Below, in pieces: positions 48,836 to 57,527 of a stretch of DNA of 64,000 nt. Source of the stretch: Hydractinia symbiolongicarpus (lineage: Eukaryota > Cnidaria > Hydrozoa > Anthoathecata > Hydractiniidae). Each line of letters begins with the position of its first letter. Within the stretch, counting starts at the first letter, position 1. The stretch is taken from NCBI RefSeq assembly GCF_029227915.1, contig NC_079876.1, positions 20,896,001-20,960,000 of the forward strand, read 5' to 3'. The notes under the pieces are model-generated. The model worked only from the letters and a program-made list of their open reading frames with translations. It was not told where the DNA came from and did no database searches. Made by a program: the position numbers and the translations under genes.

Positions 48836-50143
48836 CTACGACTTCTTGCCTCTCTTTTCAACGTAGGCCACAACAAAAGCAGCAGCAGCGGCAGCGATTG
48901 CCATGTAGAGGTGTTTGGCTGCGTATTCAACAACTTTTGCTGCCACTCTGAAAAAGAACGAGACAACCGTGCCAATAATCCCTGGTAGCGCCGCACCTGC
49001 CTTACCTGCCAGGTATTTCAAAAATTTTCCAAGCCTTTCCAGCTGTTTTTGTATAAAACCCTTCCCTGCGGCACTTCCTGCCGCTGCAGCACCTCCACCA
49101 CCTGTAACTGCGAGTACGATGGTGGAAATCAGTAGACCAACAGCCGCCACGATGCTTGCTATAGTAATCCCTTGCTCCTTGAACAAGATTCTAAGCTTTT
49201 CAGCTAGAGATTTATCGCCTTCTGCGATTTTCATCAGCGTTTCCTTAATTGCTTTCAGTTGGCTCTGAGTGTCAGATGATAGTAAACCGTGTGCTTCTCG
49301 TACTGCTTCCTTTTGATCTTGGAGTCGTTCTAGATCTTCCCTAGCCTTTGCAATGTCTTCGTTCCAGATAGTTTTCTGTTCCTCTGATAGTCCAGGTGTA
49401 GCCTTCTTCGTCTCAAGCCTTTCCACCTTGGCTTCTGCTTTGGCGATCTCGCTGTCATAGAAGATCATCTTGTTTTTCAAGTGCTTTAGGTTACCCCTTA
49501 GCGTTTGAAGCTCGAGGTTGAGCCCTCTTCTTTCACGCTCTGTGAAGGCTTGCTCTTGCTGAGCCGCTAGGCGATCGCTGGCGCCAAAGGAAGTCTCTTC
49601 GATCAGGCTCTCCGTTTCATCAAGGATGTTCTCGAGCAGCGGCATCATTTCGATATCATTGGCCTTCTCTTGCTCCTGCTGAGCCGCTAGGCGATCAACG
49701 TGAACAATCTCGTTAAGGAGTTTCTGAGCCATTGCTTTACTACCTTTGTTTGGTGTAGTATAGTCGGTAAACACCATGGCTCGCAAGCGATTTGTACCTA
49801 ACCTCCTCCGTATCTCGGCAACGCTCCTTAATTCACCATGCCTTTTCGTGATCTCTATACCATCGAAAAGAAGCTGGTTTCCTCGTGCCTCAAACTCGTT
49901 GTAATATCTCGCGATTGGCTGCCCCAGCTCCTCACCAAGGTGTTCGTAAAGATCGTCGACCTTTGATTTTAGTAGCTCTTCCCTCTGTCTTGTCGTGGTG
50001 TCTCGTGCTGAGACGGATTGAACCTGATCTGGCGCTAGCGTGGAGCTGGCATCAGGCTGGAGCGTACTGAAAGATCCATCCTCGTCTGGAATGTTTTCCT
50101 CTGACGTAAAGTCGTCTCCTTCGTATATTGGATTAGTCGGCAT
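48836..50143 (-). CDS. Coiled-coil protein with C-terminal membrane segments
   Basis: 435 residues, intact, start in a TTCAAATAAATG context. The N-terminal 60 residues are acidic and disordered. A globular part follows (YNEFEARGNQLLFDGIEITK, RRLGTNRLRAMV), then a long coiled coil (about 190-300). A Gly/Ala-rich hydrophobic region follows (ITIASIVAAVGLLISTIVL, a GGGGAAAAG turn, then ALPGIIGTVVSFFFRV and a last helix). Two copies of DRLAAQQEQ at about residues 150 and 190 come from the scattered 26-bp DNA motif. Homologues with the FREQGITI-SI membrane part are common in cnidarian Polintons (from memory). A role in the virion or in membrane passage is inferred only. It is divergent from the capsid gene, 33 bp away. 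Confidence 0.75.
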   Translation of the reverse strand: MPTNPIYEGDDFTSEENIPDEDGSFSTLQPDASSTLAPDQVQSVSARDTTTRQREELLKSKVDDLYEHLGEELGQPIARYYNEFEARGNQLLFDGIEITKRHGELRSVAEIRRRLGTNRLRAMVFTDYTTPNKGSKAMAQKLLNEIVHVDRLAAQQEQEKANDIEMMPLLENILDETESLIEETSFGASDRLAAQQEQAFTERERRGLNLELQTLRGNLKHLKNKMIFYDSEIAKAEAKVERLETKKATPGLSEEQKTIWNEDIAKAREDLERLQDQKEAVREAHGLLSSDTQSQLKAIKETLMKIAEGDKSLAEKLRILFKEQGITIASIVAAVGLLISTIVLAVTGGGGAAAAGSAAGKGFIQKQLERLGKFLKYLAGKAGAALPGIIGTVVSFFFRVAAKVVEYAAKHLYMAIAAAAAAFVVAYVEKRGKKS

Positions 50144-50176
50144 TTATTTGAAACGAAAATCAGCTAATAATAAAGC

Positions 50177-51460
50177 ATGAGTAACATATTCGGAACTAAG
50201 CTCGATCCCTACGCGGAGATTAAAACAATGATGGCTATGAAAGGTAAGAAGCAGCGTGTAAAAGTAAGTCATGTGCCTAGTACGATTAATCAGAACGAGG
50301 ATTTGTATTTTGACATCCCCAACATGGGGCAGAACGATGTAATTTTTCCATCTAGTATCAAACTACTTTTCGATCTGGAACTTACGGGAACAAACACGAA
50401 GCAGACTATCGTCAGCAATATAGGTAAATCCTTGGTGCAAAATCTTCGTATCACTTTGAATGGCAACGAGGTGCAAAATATTAGCGACTACAGGGTGCTC
50501 GCTACCTACAAGGACCTATGGTTACCCAAGTTTGATCGGGAAAACAACTTGATCCTAGAGGGGATCAATCCCAACGACGGTACAATCCGCGCCCTACAGG
50601 TAAAAGCGACTGATCATGTAGGCACGGACGAGGAAAAAGCGATCGTCGCAGCCTATGGCAGCACGTTTTGCATCCCTATCGGTAAAATGTTTGAATTGAC
50701 ACGAGACTTGCCGTTCTACCAGCCAGGGCTACACGATAGGTTACAGTTTGTGATCCATTTTGCGTCGTACGGTGACGTTATCAAAGATGGTGGTACGGCA
50801 GCTATTGGAAATACCGCAGCTAAACCACCGGATGCTGCCTACAAGATCACTAATATTTCGCTAGAATTCGACAAGGTTGTAAACGAGGGTCTCGCTAGCG
50901 CTATGATGTCGAGATACAGCCGTCTCGCCCTACCATATGAAAGAGTACTCCGTAGCAAGGTTGTCACGATGAAAAAGGCTGACACAAGCTACAATTTGCA
51001 AATTAATACGCCTGCAAAAAGTTTGAAAGGCGTCTTATTATTGTTCGTAGATCCGGGGAAAGTGAAGGCTTACTCGGGTGCTAACGAGGTCTTCTACAAC
51101 CCAAAGATCGAAAAAATCTCGATCACTGTCGAGGGTGAGCCTAATGAGTTCTACACGCACGCGATGCTCCCGAAAGATCACCTCGAGCAGATCGTAAACT
51201 TATTCGGTAGCCACGATTCAGGGGTGACAATTGGGCAGTTCATGACTGAGCGTTATGCGCTGTTTGTTGATTTCCGAGCATCACCCGATCATAGTCTCCA
51301 CGGTTCCGGAAGGCAATTACAGAGATTGTCAGACGGTATAACATTGCATATGACAAAGAAGGCAGACGGAACAACGGGGGATATTAAGTGCTACGTTTTC
51401 CTACTTCAAGATGCTCAGCTGAACATCTTAGATGGGCGTTTTCACAGTGTTGAATATTAA
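50177..51460 (+). CDS. Major capsid protein (double-jelly-roll type)
   Basis: 427 residues, intact, preceded by CTAATAATAAAGC. The N-terminus (FGTKLDPYAEIKTMMAMKGK) is followed by two beta-rich halves. The first has LYFDIPNMGQNDVIFPSSIK and LVQNLRITLNGNEVQ; the second has LKGVLLLFVDPGKV, YNPKIEKISITVEGEPNEFY and YALFVDFRASPDHSLHGSG. It ends YVFLLQDAQLNILDGRFHSV. I recognise this as the Polinton capsid protein (PY) family, predicted to form the trimeric hexon-like capsomer. Strand order cannot be proved without structure prediction. It is followed at once by a small membrane protein and the integrase, all on the plus strand. Confidence 0.85.
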   Translation: MSNIFGTKLDPYAEIKTMMAMKGKKQRVKVSHVPSTINQNEDLYFDIPNMGQNDVIFPSSIKLLFDLELTGTNTKQTIVSNIGKSLVQNLRITLNGNEVQNISDYRVLATYKDLWLPKFDRENNLILEGINPNDGTIRALQVKATDHVGTDEEKAIVAAYGSTFCIPIGKMFELTRDLPFYQPGLHDRLQFVIHFASYGDVIKDGGTAAIGNTAAKPPDAAYKITNISLEFDKVVNEGLASAMMSRYSRLALPYERVLRSKVVTMKKADTSYNLQINTPAKSLKGVLLLFVDPGKVKAYSGANEVFYNPKIEKISITVEGEPNEFYTHAMLPKDHLEQIVNLFGSHDSGVTIGQFMTERYALFVDFRASPDHSLHGSGRQLQRLSDGITLHMTKKADGTTGDIKCYVFLLQDAQLNILDGRFHSVEY

Positions 51461-51467
51461 AATAAAG

Positions 51468-51860
51468 ATGGCAAGCATATTAGTACTCACGGGTGGGGCT
51501 ATAATCAATGCCCTCGCGTTTAGCGGATCGAATTACTTAATCAGTAAGCTGTCAGGCCATGGCGAGGCCGAGCGTAAAAAGCGTGATAAAGCAATTGAAC
51601 AACTTCAAGCTGCTCAAGCACAGCGGGTAAGAGATCGGCAGGCAAAGATCGATTGGTATAACCATCAACGAGAGCTGAAAAGGCATGCTGGAGAGAGCTT
51701 GAAGGAGCTCGATGAAGGTATGAGAGACTATTACATCGCAACGATCGAGAAGGCTCCTAAGTTATCCGACTTCTACACGCCCAGCAAGCAGCAACAAGAC
51801 GGCGAACTGACGTTCATCGTAGGATCACTAGCCCTCCTTGGTTTTGCAGTGTACAAATAG
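51468..51860 (+). CDS. Small two-segment membrane protein
   Basis: I chose the ATG at 51468 (MASILVLTGGAIINALAFSG) because TTAAAATAAAG directly precedes it; the frame also opens at 51432 inside the end of the capsid gene. The 130-residue product has an N-terminal hydrophobic segment, a charged helix (AERKKRDKAIEQLQAAQAQR), then LSDFYTPSKQQQDGELTF and a C-terminal hydrophobic segment (VGSLALLGFAVYK). This layout recurs next to Polinton capsid genes in cnidarians (from memory). A minor virion or membrane component is the likely role, inferred. A hairpin follows that overlaps the integrase start. Confidence 0.75.
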   Translation: MASILVLTGGAIINALAFSGSNYLISKLSGHGEAERKKRDKAIEQLQAAQAQRVRDRQAKIDWYNHQRELKRHAGESLKELDEGMRDYYIATIEKAPKLSDFYTPSKQQQDGELTFIVGSLALLGFAVYK

Positions 51861-51867
51861 GCGTAAA

Positions 51868-51901
51868 ATGTTTTCGACATGTAATAAACATGTCGAAACA
51901 T
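51868..51901 (+). promoter_or_regulatory. Hairpin spanning the integrase start codon
   Basis: ATGTTTTCGACATG pairs with CATGTCGAAACAT (one bulge), and the AATAAA-type box lies in the loop. The integrase ATG at 51890 is in the 3' arm, so this could affect both the end of the previous transcript and integrase translation. Confidence 0.4.
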
Positions 51902-52933
51902 ATCATTACCCAGGAAGAAGCGGAAAAGCTAAGCAGTATTTACTATACCCCTGAAAATTTATGGACTGGTCGGAAGGGTGTTAAATTGCTCGCTGAGCAC
52001 AGTGGACTACCTAAAAAGAAAGTCGTACACTGGCTATCTCGTCAGTTGCTCTGGCTCAGACATATCAAGGGGCCCAAGCGCATCAACTACCCGCATTTTA
52101 CAATCACAAGGCCTAATGAAATGCACCAATTTGATTTGCTCTACATGCCTCATGATCGCCTGTATGGCTCGAAATACAAATATATCCTCACAGGGATCGA
52201 TGTAGCCTCGTGCTACAAGGTAGCTAGACCACTGAGAACGAAGAAAGCCAGCGAAGTCGCCGACATGATCAAGGACATTTACGCGAAGCCCGGAGGCAAA
52301 GCAGGACCTTTACGCTATCCGAAGATCTTCCAGTGCGACAACGGTAGTGAGTTCAAGTCAGATGTGACAAAACTGCTAGAGGGCAAAGGGGTCGAGATTA
52401 AGCGCGCAACCACCAAATATCATCATACGTTCACAGGCTTTGTCGAGTCCTATAACAAGGGGCTTGCGGAGAGACTGTTCAAGTCCCAGGACGCGCAAGA
52501 GTTGGTCACTGATGAGACTAGTACCACATGGGTGAAACATCTGTACACCATCGTGAAAAGCATGAACAATACCAAGACTGCCATGATCGGCATGAAACCT
52601 TCAAAAGCGATCAAGATGGATGAGGTACCGCTTACGAAAGATCGCCTGGAGCAAGAAAAGCCTCTACCTGAGGACGGTCTTTACTTGTACCTGCTACAAC
52701 CTGGAGAAGAGCACGGTAATGCGAGAAGACGTGCTACTGACGCCTGGTGGAGCAAAAAGACGTATAGACTCGATCGTGCTCTTGCTGAGCCGCTAGGCGA
52801 TATCGAGCAGCAACCAAACAACCGTGTGCTATATTACTTGCAAGACGGGCCAGAGCGGAGCTTTGTTTCAGAAGAACTTATGGAAATTCCGGAAGATGTT
52901 GAAGTACCTCCAGAGCATGTGAAACAATGGTAA
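51890..52933 (+). CDS. Retroviral-type integrase (DD35E)
   Basis: 347 residues, intact. It catalyses strand transfer of the element ends and makes the 5-bp duplication. An N-terminal helical region is followed by the rve core. Catalytic Asp 82 is in MHQFDLLYM and Asp 150 in FQCDNGSEF. Glu 186 in GFVESYNKG is spaced by exactly 35 residues from Asp 150. The C-terminal part (LYLYLLQPGEEHGNARRRAT, WSKKTYRLDRALAEPLGD) is the DNA-binding tail, and part of it is encoded by the scattered 26-bp motif. No zinc-binding HHCC was seen. Its core is complete, so this gene alone looks functional. Confidence 0.95.
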   Translation: MSKHIITQEEAEKLSSIYYTPENLWTGRKGVKLLAEHSGLPKKKVVHWLSRQLLWLRHIKGPKRINYPHFTITRPNEMHQFDLLYMPHDRLYGSKYKYILTGIDVASCYKVARPLRTKKASEVADMIKDIYAKPGGKAGPLRYPKIFQCDNGSEFKSDVTKLLEGKGVEIKRATTKYHHTFTGFVESYNKGLAERLFKSQDAQELVTDETSTTWVKHLYTIVKSMNNTKTAMIGMKPSKAIKMDEVPLTKDRLEQEKPLPEDGLYLYLLQPGEEHGNARRRATDAWWSKKTYRLDRALAEPLGDIEQQPNNRVLYYLQDGPERSFVSEELMEIPEDVEVPPEHVKQW

Positions 52934-52959
52934 ATTTCTCGAGCCCGACCCATTTCACA

Positions 52960-53035
52960 GGTTCCCCTGCTACGGGGGAACCGCTCAGTTGATACCCATA
53001 AGCGTAGTTTTTGTAATCTATCAGGGTTACAAAAA
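52960..53035. terminator. Two hairpins between convergent genes
   Basis: GGTTCCCC/GGGGAACC (52960-52982) and TTTTTGTAA/TTACAAAAA (53008-53035) lie between the integrase stop and the convergent BRO gene end. Each pairs perfectly. They are likely to mark transcript ends on both strands. Confidence 0.45.
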
Positions 53036-53040
53036 AAATC

Positions 53041-53815
53041 CTAGATCTCGGCAAGCACCATCAATCTCTGATGTGTATAATTACGACCTAATCGAAAGTG
53101 TCTTAGACGTTCGGGATTTACTTTAATGCATCCACGCTCTCGGAGCCAGTTGTAATGTACAATGGCATTTGGGACTTCTGCAAGAACGACGAGTTGACCG
53201 TTGGGATGATCTGTTAACTTGTTGCGAATCTTTTGCGCTACATAGCCTTGTTGGCCACATATAACGACATACGGATATTCATCATCGTTATTCTTTTGGA
53301 TTATAACCATTCCGTTATCCTTTCTAGGGTCCTCAAGGCGAGGAACGGCTCGGTTATGTAGTTCTTCAATTTCTTGCTCTTGTACGGATATCGTTCGATC
53401 CTTTGTACTCCAATTCGTCGTTGAGCAGAGCCAGCGCCGCTTGATTTTCTTCTACAATTCCAGCAAGCTTGCGGACCTCTCGAGGTAAAACCTCTTCAAC
53501 AACCCAATCCAAAAATAGTGCTGCTTCAGGTCTGCCACACCTCAAGAGGAAGCAATAAAGGCCTGGCTCCGTCAGTAAAACTGTATCTTGCTGGGGGTGG
53601 ACAGATCTGTCCACCCTCTGGAGGTCAACAACAGCGTCACCTTTCCGTATTTTGTACTTGTTGGTAACAAGTCTCTGAATAGCTTTTACTCCCGCTTCCC
53701 TCTTATAGCCCGCGGCTCTCCAAACATCGGAGGCTACGATGCATTGACCTTTATCCTGAACAAAGAATGATCGGACTTGCTTTCCTTCAAAGTAATCAAC
53801 CGTTACAAGAGACAT
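53041..53815 (-). pseudogene. BRO-N domain protein, frameshifted
   Basis: From 53815 the protein has a BRO-N/antirepressor-like domain: GQCIVASDVWRAAGYKREAG, a DTVLLTEPGLYCFLLRCGRP segment, and FLDWVVEEVLPREVRK at its end. Near 53396-53402 (AAAGG) the frame shifts. The next frame continues with SVQEQEIEELHNRAVPRLED (coiled linker) and a C-terminal domain (YPYVVICGQQGYVAQKIRNK, then YNWLRERGCIKVNPERLRHF). BRO proteins of large DNA viruses bind nucleic acid and regulate expression. A perfect 22-bp palindrome (GGGTGGACAGA arm) lies at about 53595-53616 inside the domain. The start lacks the AATAAA-type box. Confidence 0.7.
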
Positions 53816-53886
53816 TTTGCTTGTGAGTTTTTGGAATTCCCGGGATCATGTTGCATGGACGGTGCTCTTTGAAACAGCATGTGTAG

Positions 53887-53913
53887 TTAATGTGAGCCAC
53901 AGGTTCACATTAA
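53887..53913 (-). terminator. Hairpin downstream of the ATPase gene
   Basis: TTAATGTGA pairs perfectly with TCACATTAA (9-nt loop). It lies in the 385-bp gap between the ATPase stop (54201) and the BRO start (53815). No gene was recognised in that gap. Confidence 0.35.
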
Positions 53914-54200
53914 TACTTACCTCGTCCCCAGGGCACCATCTAATGGGACTAAGCCGTCGTGCTATATGCATCTATAAGCGCTCGCAGTCTACCTCGAATA
54001 TCGGGGTCTCTTGTATTGCTTTCTATCCACTTGAGTCCCTTAAGAGAGATGAAGATATCGTGGGATTGCCGTTGTTATTTCTGAGCTGCTTGCGGGTTTG
54101 TTTAAAACGGGCTGGAAGGGATCTGAAAAGACGATTTATCTCAATATTTTTTATCTTGTAGTTTTTGGAATAATTTCAACAATCTTGCTTGGGACAGAAC

Positions 54201-54797
54201 TCAAAAAATTTTCCAAGTCCTGGGGTGCTCCAGTCTTACGTACAAGCAAGCATGCTTTGACTTTTTCAGCTGAGCCTTGATGTTTTCCCAGTTGCTGATC
54301 ATGTTTGTTTCCTCGTCGATCAATTTCAAATCCGATCGTTCGTGGGGGTACCACATGAACAACTGCTTCTTCTGTCGTCTGAGGTTCTTCGGCAAGGCGG
54401 TATACGACTGCGTTAGTAGCCAGAGACTGTGTTTGCGATGTCTACCACTGATGGCAAGCTCAAGCAAGGGCTGTCGCTTTTTATCAAGGCTATCTTCGGC
54501 TATCATATCGTCAACGATAAACAACGTCTCTTCGCCCGCTAGCAATGACGACAGTTTTTGGATCCACTCGAACAGCTGCTCCTTGGGCTCCACCAGGAAC
54601 ACATAGTCATCCCTCCATAGCGAGGATCTCTCCTGATAGGTCTTGTTCCAGCGGATTGTAGGGCAGAGAATGACAATGTTGTTGAAATGCTGCCTATACT
54701 CGTTTTCAAGCAAATCCAGGACACGCTGCGTCTTGCCACAGCTTGTCGGTCCAGTAAAGATTGCCGTATGCGGCTCCTTGACAATGTCTAGAGTCAT
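54201..54797 (-). CDS. A32-like packaging ATPase (FtsK-HerA type)
   Basis: 198 residues, start in CTAAAATAAAATG. The motor should drive DNA into the capsid. Walker A is AIFTGPTSCGKTQRVLD (residues about 13-29). Walker B is ETLFIVDDMIAEDS (about 92-105), with the acidic pair DD. The next motif, SGRHRKHSLWLLTQSY (about 117-132), is the expected arginine/sensor region. Length fits Polinton ATPases (about 200-250). Nothing essential seems to be missing. Confidence 0.92.
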   Translation of the reverse strand: MTLDIVKEPHTAIFTGPTSCGKTQRVLDLLENEYRQHFNNIVILCPTIRWNKTYQERSSLWRDDYVFLVEPKEQLFEWIQKLSSLLAGEETLFIVDDMIAEDSLDKKRQPLLELAISGRHRKHSLWLLTQSYTALPKNLRRQKKQLFMWYPHERSDLKLIDEETNMISNWENIKAQLKKSKHACLYVRLEHPRTWKIF

Positions 54798-54860
54798 TTT
54801 ATTTTAGGTCCTTCGGGTCACTCGTGTTTGCCTTGGGCAGACACAAACCTTGTAGGGCGC

Positions 54861-54938
54861 TTACTTAGAGATGAAGCGGTTACCTTTTCTAATGTTCTCG
54901 CTTGCCCACATTGGTTGGGTATTTGTATAGTGTAGTCT
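54861..54938 (-). pseudogene. Remnant of an HNH nuclease C-terminus
   Basis: Between the ATPase gene and the next small gene, one minus-strand frame reads LHYTNTQPMWASENIRKGNR and ends FISK-stop. This closely follows the C-terminal end of the HNH protein at 58347-58834 (LHYTKMQPMWVAENQSKG, ending in ISE-stop). Only about 26 codons remain. It is a relic of a second copy. Confidence 0.55.
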
Positions 54939-54951
54939 TCTCGTTGGTCAA

Positions 54952-55194
54952 CTATTTTGGAGGCATCATGGAACGCTTATACCACCCTTGTTTTATCGCG
55001 TAATCGTCGAATAATATCGCTCCTGTCATATAGCCAGCGAGCTTCAAGCCGTCCTCCATGTCCATCTTGGCCCCCGGTCTAGAAACTCCCAGAGCCTTTT
55101 TCGCGCCTAGCGCCAAGACAATAGTATAGGATACTAGTCTGACAGATTCCCACAAGGAATCGACGACTTCTTTCTGATACTTTTTGCTGCTCAT
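54952..55194 (-). CDS. Small hydrophobic conserved protein
   Basis: 80 residues with two hydrophobic stretches (SLWESVRLVSYTIVLALGAK and LKLAGYMTGAILFDDYAI). The start is in TTTAATAAATG. It follows the 125-residue gene at a 9-bp spacing, so both are probably on one transcript. Homologues of this size with a K-A-L-G-V segment and an LKLAGYMTG motif accompany cnidarian Polintons (from memory). It is a probable virion membrane protein; function is unknown. Confidence 0.7.
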   Translation of the reverse strand: MSSKKYQKEVVDSLWESVRLVSYTIVLALGAKKALGVSRPGAKMDMEDGLKLAGYMTGAILFDDYAIKQGWYKRSMMPPK

Positions 55195-55203
55195 TTATTA
55201 AAG

Positions 55204-55581
55204 TTATCGCATCTTGAAAATGTCAATATGACGCCCTTCCGCTGACACGGTCGCCAGGCGATCGCGTTGCTTTTGCGTGGGTTGAGACGGCCCTTCCGCT
55301 GGCGCACCTGTGGAGACGGTTTCAGCAGGCTTCTTACGTATGTAATAGACTGCCACGCAAGCGGCAAGTACGGCAATACCTCCAGCGCCATAGAGATATG
55401 CACTGTCCCGGAACTTGTGAGGACTTGCGATAGGTTCCTGACCCTCTTGGGAAGTACTTTTGCCTAAGTTCTTCTGTAAGTCAGCCTTGTTCTTGCGATT
55501 CCATTCAGCAAGTCTCTTGCCAGCAGCAACACGACCCTCATTCTTCTTGGTTATGACTTGGTTAGATTGTTCTTCACTCAT
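55204..55581 (-). CDS. Small single-pass membrane protein
   Basis: 125 residues, start in TCTGAATAAATG. A basic N-terminal segment (NEGRVAAGKRLAEWNRKNKA) is followed by one transmembrane helix (YLYGAGGIAVLAACVAVYYI, about residues 62-82), KK, and a Pro/Ser-rich tail. The RVAAGKRLAEWNRK box looks like a conserved Polinton element (from memory). It is likely to be a virion or membrane protein; function is unknown. Confidence 0.7.
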   Translation of the reverse strand: MSEEQSNQVITKKNEGRVAAGKRLAEWNRKNKADLQKNLGKSTSQEGQEPIASPHKFRDSAYLYGAGGIAVLAACVAVYYIRKKPAETVSTGAPAEGPSQPTQKQRDRLATVSAEGRHIDIFKMR

Positions 55582-55869
55582 TTATTCAGACTTGCCCTTG
55601 AAAAAATAGAAGATGAAAAGAGGTTTTTATCCGAAGTGCCCAGATCGGGGGTAGAGGTGACTGTCGATTCAACAGGGACCTATAATGAAGGAAAAGCCAT
55701 CTACTGATTTAAACGACCAAAGGCACGCTTGGGCTAAAAATTTTGTAAAGAGCTTTACAAAATTTCCTTGTAGTGACGAATCAGTGAATTTTCGACTTTT
55801 CTAGTAGAGCCAAGTTTTGCTCAAAATTTCTTCGTCTACCATCCAATACTGCCTTTTCAATTTTTTTTG
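55582..55869. other. Intergenic stretch with a strong hairpin
   Basis: AAATTTTGTAAAG (55738-55750) pairs perfectly, over 13 bp, with CTTTACAAAATTT (55753-55765), leaving a 2-nt loop. No gene is supported here. It follows the 175-residue gene's stop by about 105 bp and may end that transcript. Confidence 0.5.
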
Positions 55870-56397
55870 TTAAATACCTGACTGCTCCCCATCTTCTTCT
55901 TGCTGTTCATCATCTCGCTCTTTATCTGTCTTGGACTTCACGGAGAGCTGAGTGTGATTAATAGTATGAGCAGCAACCAAGAGTGGCGCTAGAAATTTTC
56001 CAAAGGCAGAGTACACAAGGATCCCCAAATCTGCCATGGAGTCCTTGATAATCAGATCTTCCTCGATGTCTTTTTTCAGACCCTCCGCACTATCGATTTG
56101 AACAACATTACCTACGGCCTTCGCGTGCATGCTAATCGCATGTGAAGATAGTGCCTTGGCGGTCTTTTCTCCTTTCTCGTGAATTTCACGTTGAACGAAT
56201 TCCGCATACGCTTTTTCGATCACCTCATCTGATGCCTTGTCAGCAAAGCTTTCAGTACATTTCTTCGGCAAGAGATGCTGTTTGCCTTTGCGTATAGCAT
56301 CCTTCAAGGCTTGACGTTTGTCGATAGGTTTTTCTTTGGGTTGAAAGGCTTCCGCAGGTGTGTCTACAACATCAAATATAGCTGTAATCTCGCTCAT
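55870..56397 (-). CDS. Conserved Polinton helical protein
   Basis: 175 residues, start in CTTCTAATAAAGATG. The N-terminus is charged (KRQALKDAIRKGKQHLLPKK). The middle has ALSSHAISMHAKAVGNVVQI and EEDLIIKDSMADLGILVYSA, and a hydrophobic FGKFLAPLLVAAHTINHTQL segment follows. The tail is acidic. The IIKD-MA-LG...FG-FLAP-L-AAHT pattern recurs in cnidarian Polintons (from memory). No enzymatic motif was seen; function is unknown. Confidence 0.65.
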   Translation of the reverse strand: MSEITAIFDVVDTPAEAFQPKEKPIDKRQALKDAIRKGKQHLLPKKCTESFADKASDEVIEKAYAEFVQREIHEKGEKTAKALSSHAISMHAKAVGNVVQIDSAEGLKKDIEEDLIIKDSMADLGILVYSAFGKFLAPLLVAAHTINHTQLSVKSKTDKERDDEQQEEDGEQSGI

Positions 56398-56634
56398 CTT
56401 TATTAGAAGCCTTATTTAATTTATTTTGCCGTTGTAGAATTTACAGTTTTCCGTAAGAATAAAATACAAATCTTAAGCTATTATATCGTGTAATCTAAAG
56501 ATAGGATTGCATATGCTAAAAATATTAGCTAGAGAGGTAAAAAATGGCAGGAGCGAGAAGAAGGCTATAATAGCCTTATCACCAAGCCCCCAACCTATAT
56601 AAAAGGTTAGCATTGAAGATGATGAGGAGTTGTG
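56398..56634. other. Gap with palindrome downstream of the L1-ORF1p-like gene
   Basis: AAGGCTAT-A-ATAGCCTT forms a perfect palindrome at 56561-56577, near the phrase GGCAGGAGCGAGAAG. This could be the 3' end structure of the retrotransposon-derived gene at 56635-57474. Confidence 0.4.
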
Positions 56635-57474
56635 TTATATGTGTCGTACGTTGTAACTGTCGTGTGTTCTCCCTTCCGCCCTGTGTGTTTTCATCTCACC
56701 AAACAGTTTCTTCCTAATCATTCTTGTTTCATACGAGAAGTCTTCGTTTATGTAAATTCCTGTCCCTGCAAGTTTATTAGTATTCTTTAAAAGTTCGGTC
56801 TTAGCTTTATAATTTAGAAGCTTCAAAACAATAGTTCGTGCTGGTGGTTTCTGTACATCTTCTTGGTCATAAGTGTCTTGTTCTGCCTTCTCCTCGTTCT
56901 TTTTTCCAATCCTATGCGCGCGCTCAATGACAACATTTTTAACTCCAAGCTTATTCTCAAATAGATCCAAAACTTTCTTTTCCGTGTCATCCCAGCTCTC
57001 ACCATCATTCTCCTGCAACCCACTGATCCTTAAGTTGTTCCGTCTCTGTCTATCTTCAAGCTGTCTAAATTTCTCTCTATCTTCCTCTTCCAGTTCTCTT
57101 AACTTCTTTCTATCTTTCTCTTCTTTGTGGTTACTGTGTTTTACCCTTTTTTCCAATTCTTTAATTTTCTTTTCCTGTATGTCTTGTGTTACGGTAACAC
57201 TCTCCTCCAGATCTTTTTTCACATCCTCCAATTTTTTAATCCTTTCTTCGTTTGTTGTAACTTTGGATTTAAGTTCTTTATTTTCATCTTTTAAGCAAGT
57301 ACATGTTTCTTTTATTTCTTCTAGTTCATTTTTCATTTTATCAAGTCTGTCGTTCAGAATTGCCCTGTTACTACTAATAATCTTCAAAATATCTTTTTGT
57401 TGCTGTAGAAACATTTCTTTGAATATATCTCTGACTAGCTCAACTGAAATCGTTAAGTTGTCTTCTTTCTCCAT
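56635..57474 (-). CDS. L1 ORF1p-like (Transposase_22) protein
   Basis: 279 residues, intact. A long coiled coil (about residues 20-135) is followed by the RRM-like part (RRNNLRISGLQENDGESWDD, VKNVVIERAHRIGKK) and the C-terminal domain (PARTIVLKLLNYKAKTELLK, YINEDFSYETRMIRKK). This is the trimeric RNA-binding ORF1p layout of L1/CR1-type LINEs. No RT lies beside it. The start has the same AAATAAA-type box as neighbouring viral genes. Either a 5'-only LINE fragment landed here or the element has captured ORF1 as a gene; the intact frame favours capture or a recent insertion. Its codon and base use are more A-rich than those of the virion genes. Confidence 0.8.
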   Translation of the reverse strand: MEKEDNLTISVELVRDIFKEMFLQQQKDILKIISSNRAILNDRLDKMKNELEEIKETCTCLKDENKELKSKVTTNEERIKKLEDVKKDLEESVTVTQDIQEKKIKELEKRVKHSNHKEEKDRKKLRELEEEDREKFRQLEDRQRRNNLRISGLQENDGESWDDTEKKVLDLFENKLGVKNVVIERAHRIGKKNEEKAEQDTYDQEDVQKPPARTIVLKLLNYKAKTELLKNTNKLAGTGIYINEDFSYETRMIRKKLFGEMKTHRAEGRTHDSYNVRHI

Positions 57475-57527
57475 ATTTTTATTTAGCTATTATCTATTTA
57501 CTTTTATTTCTACGATTGATTTATATT

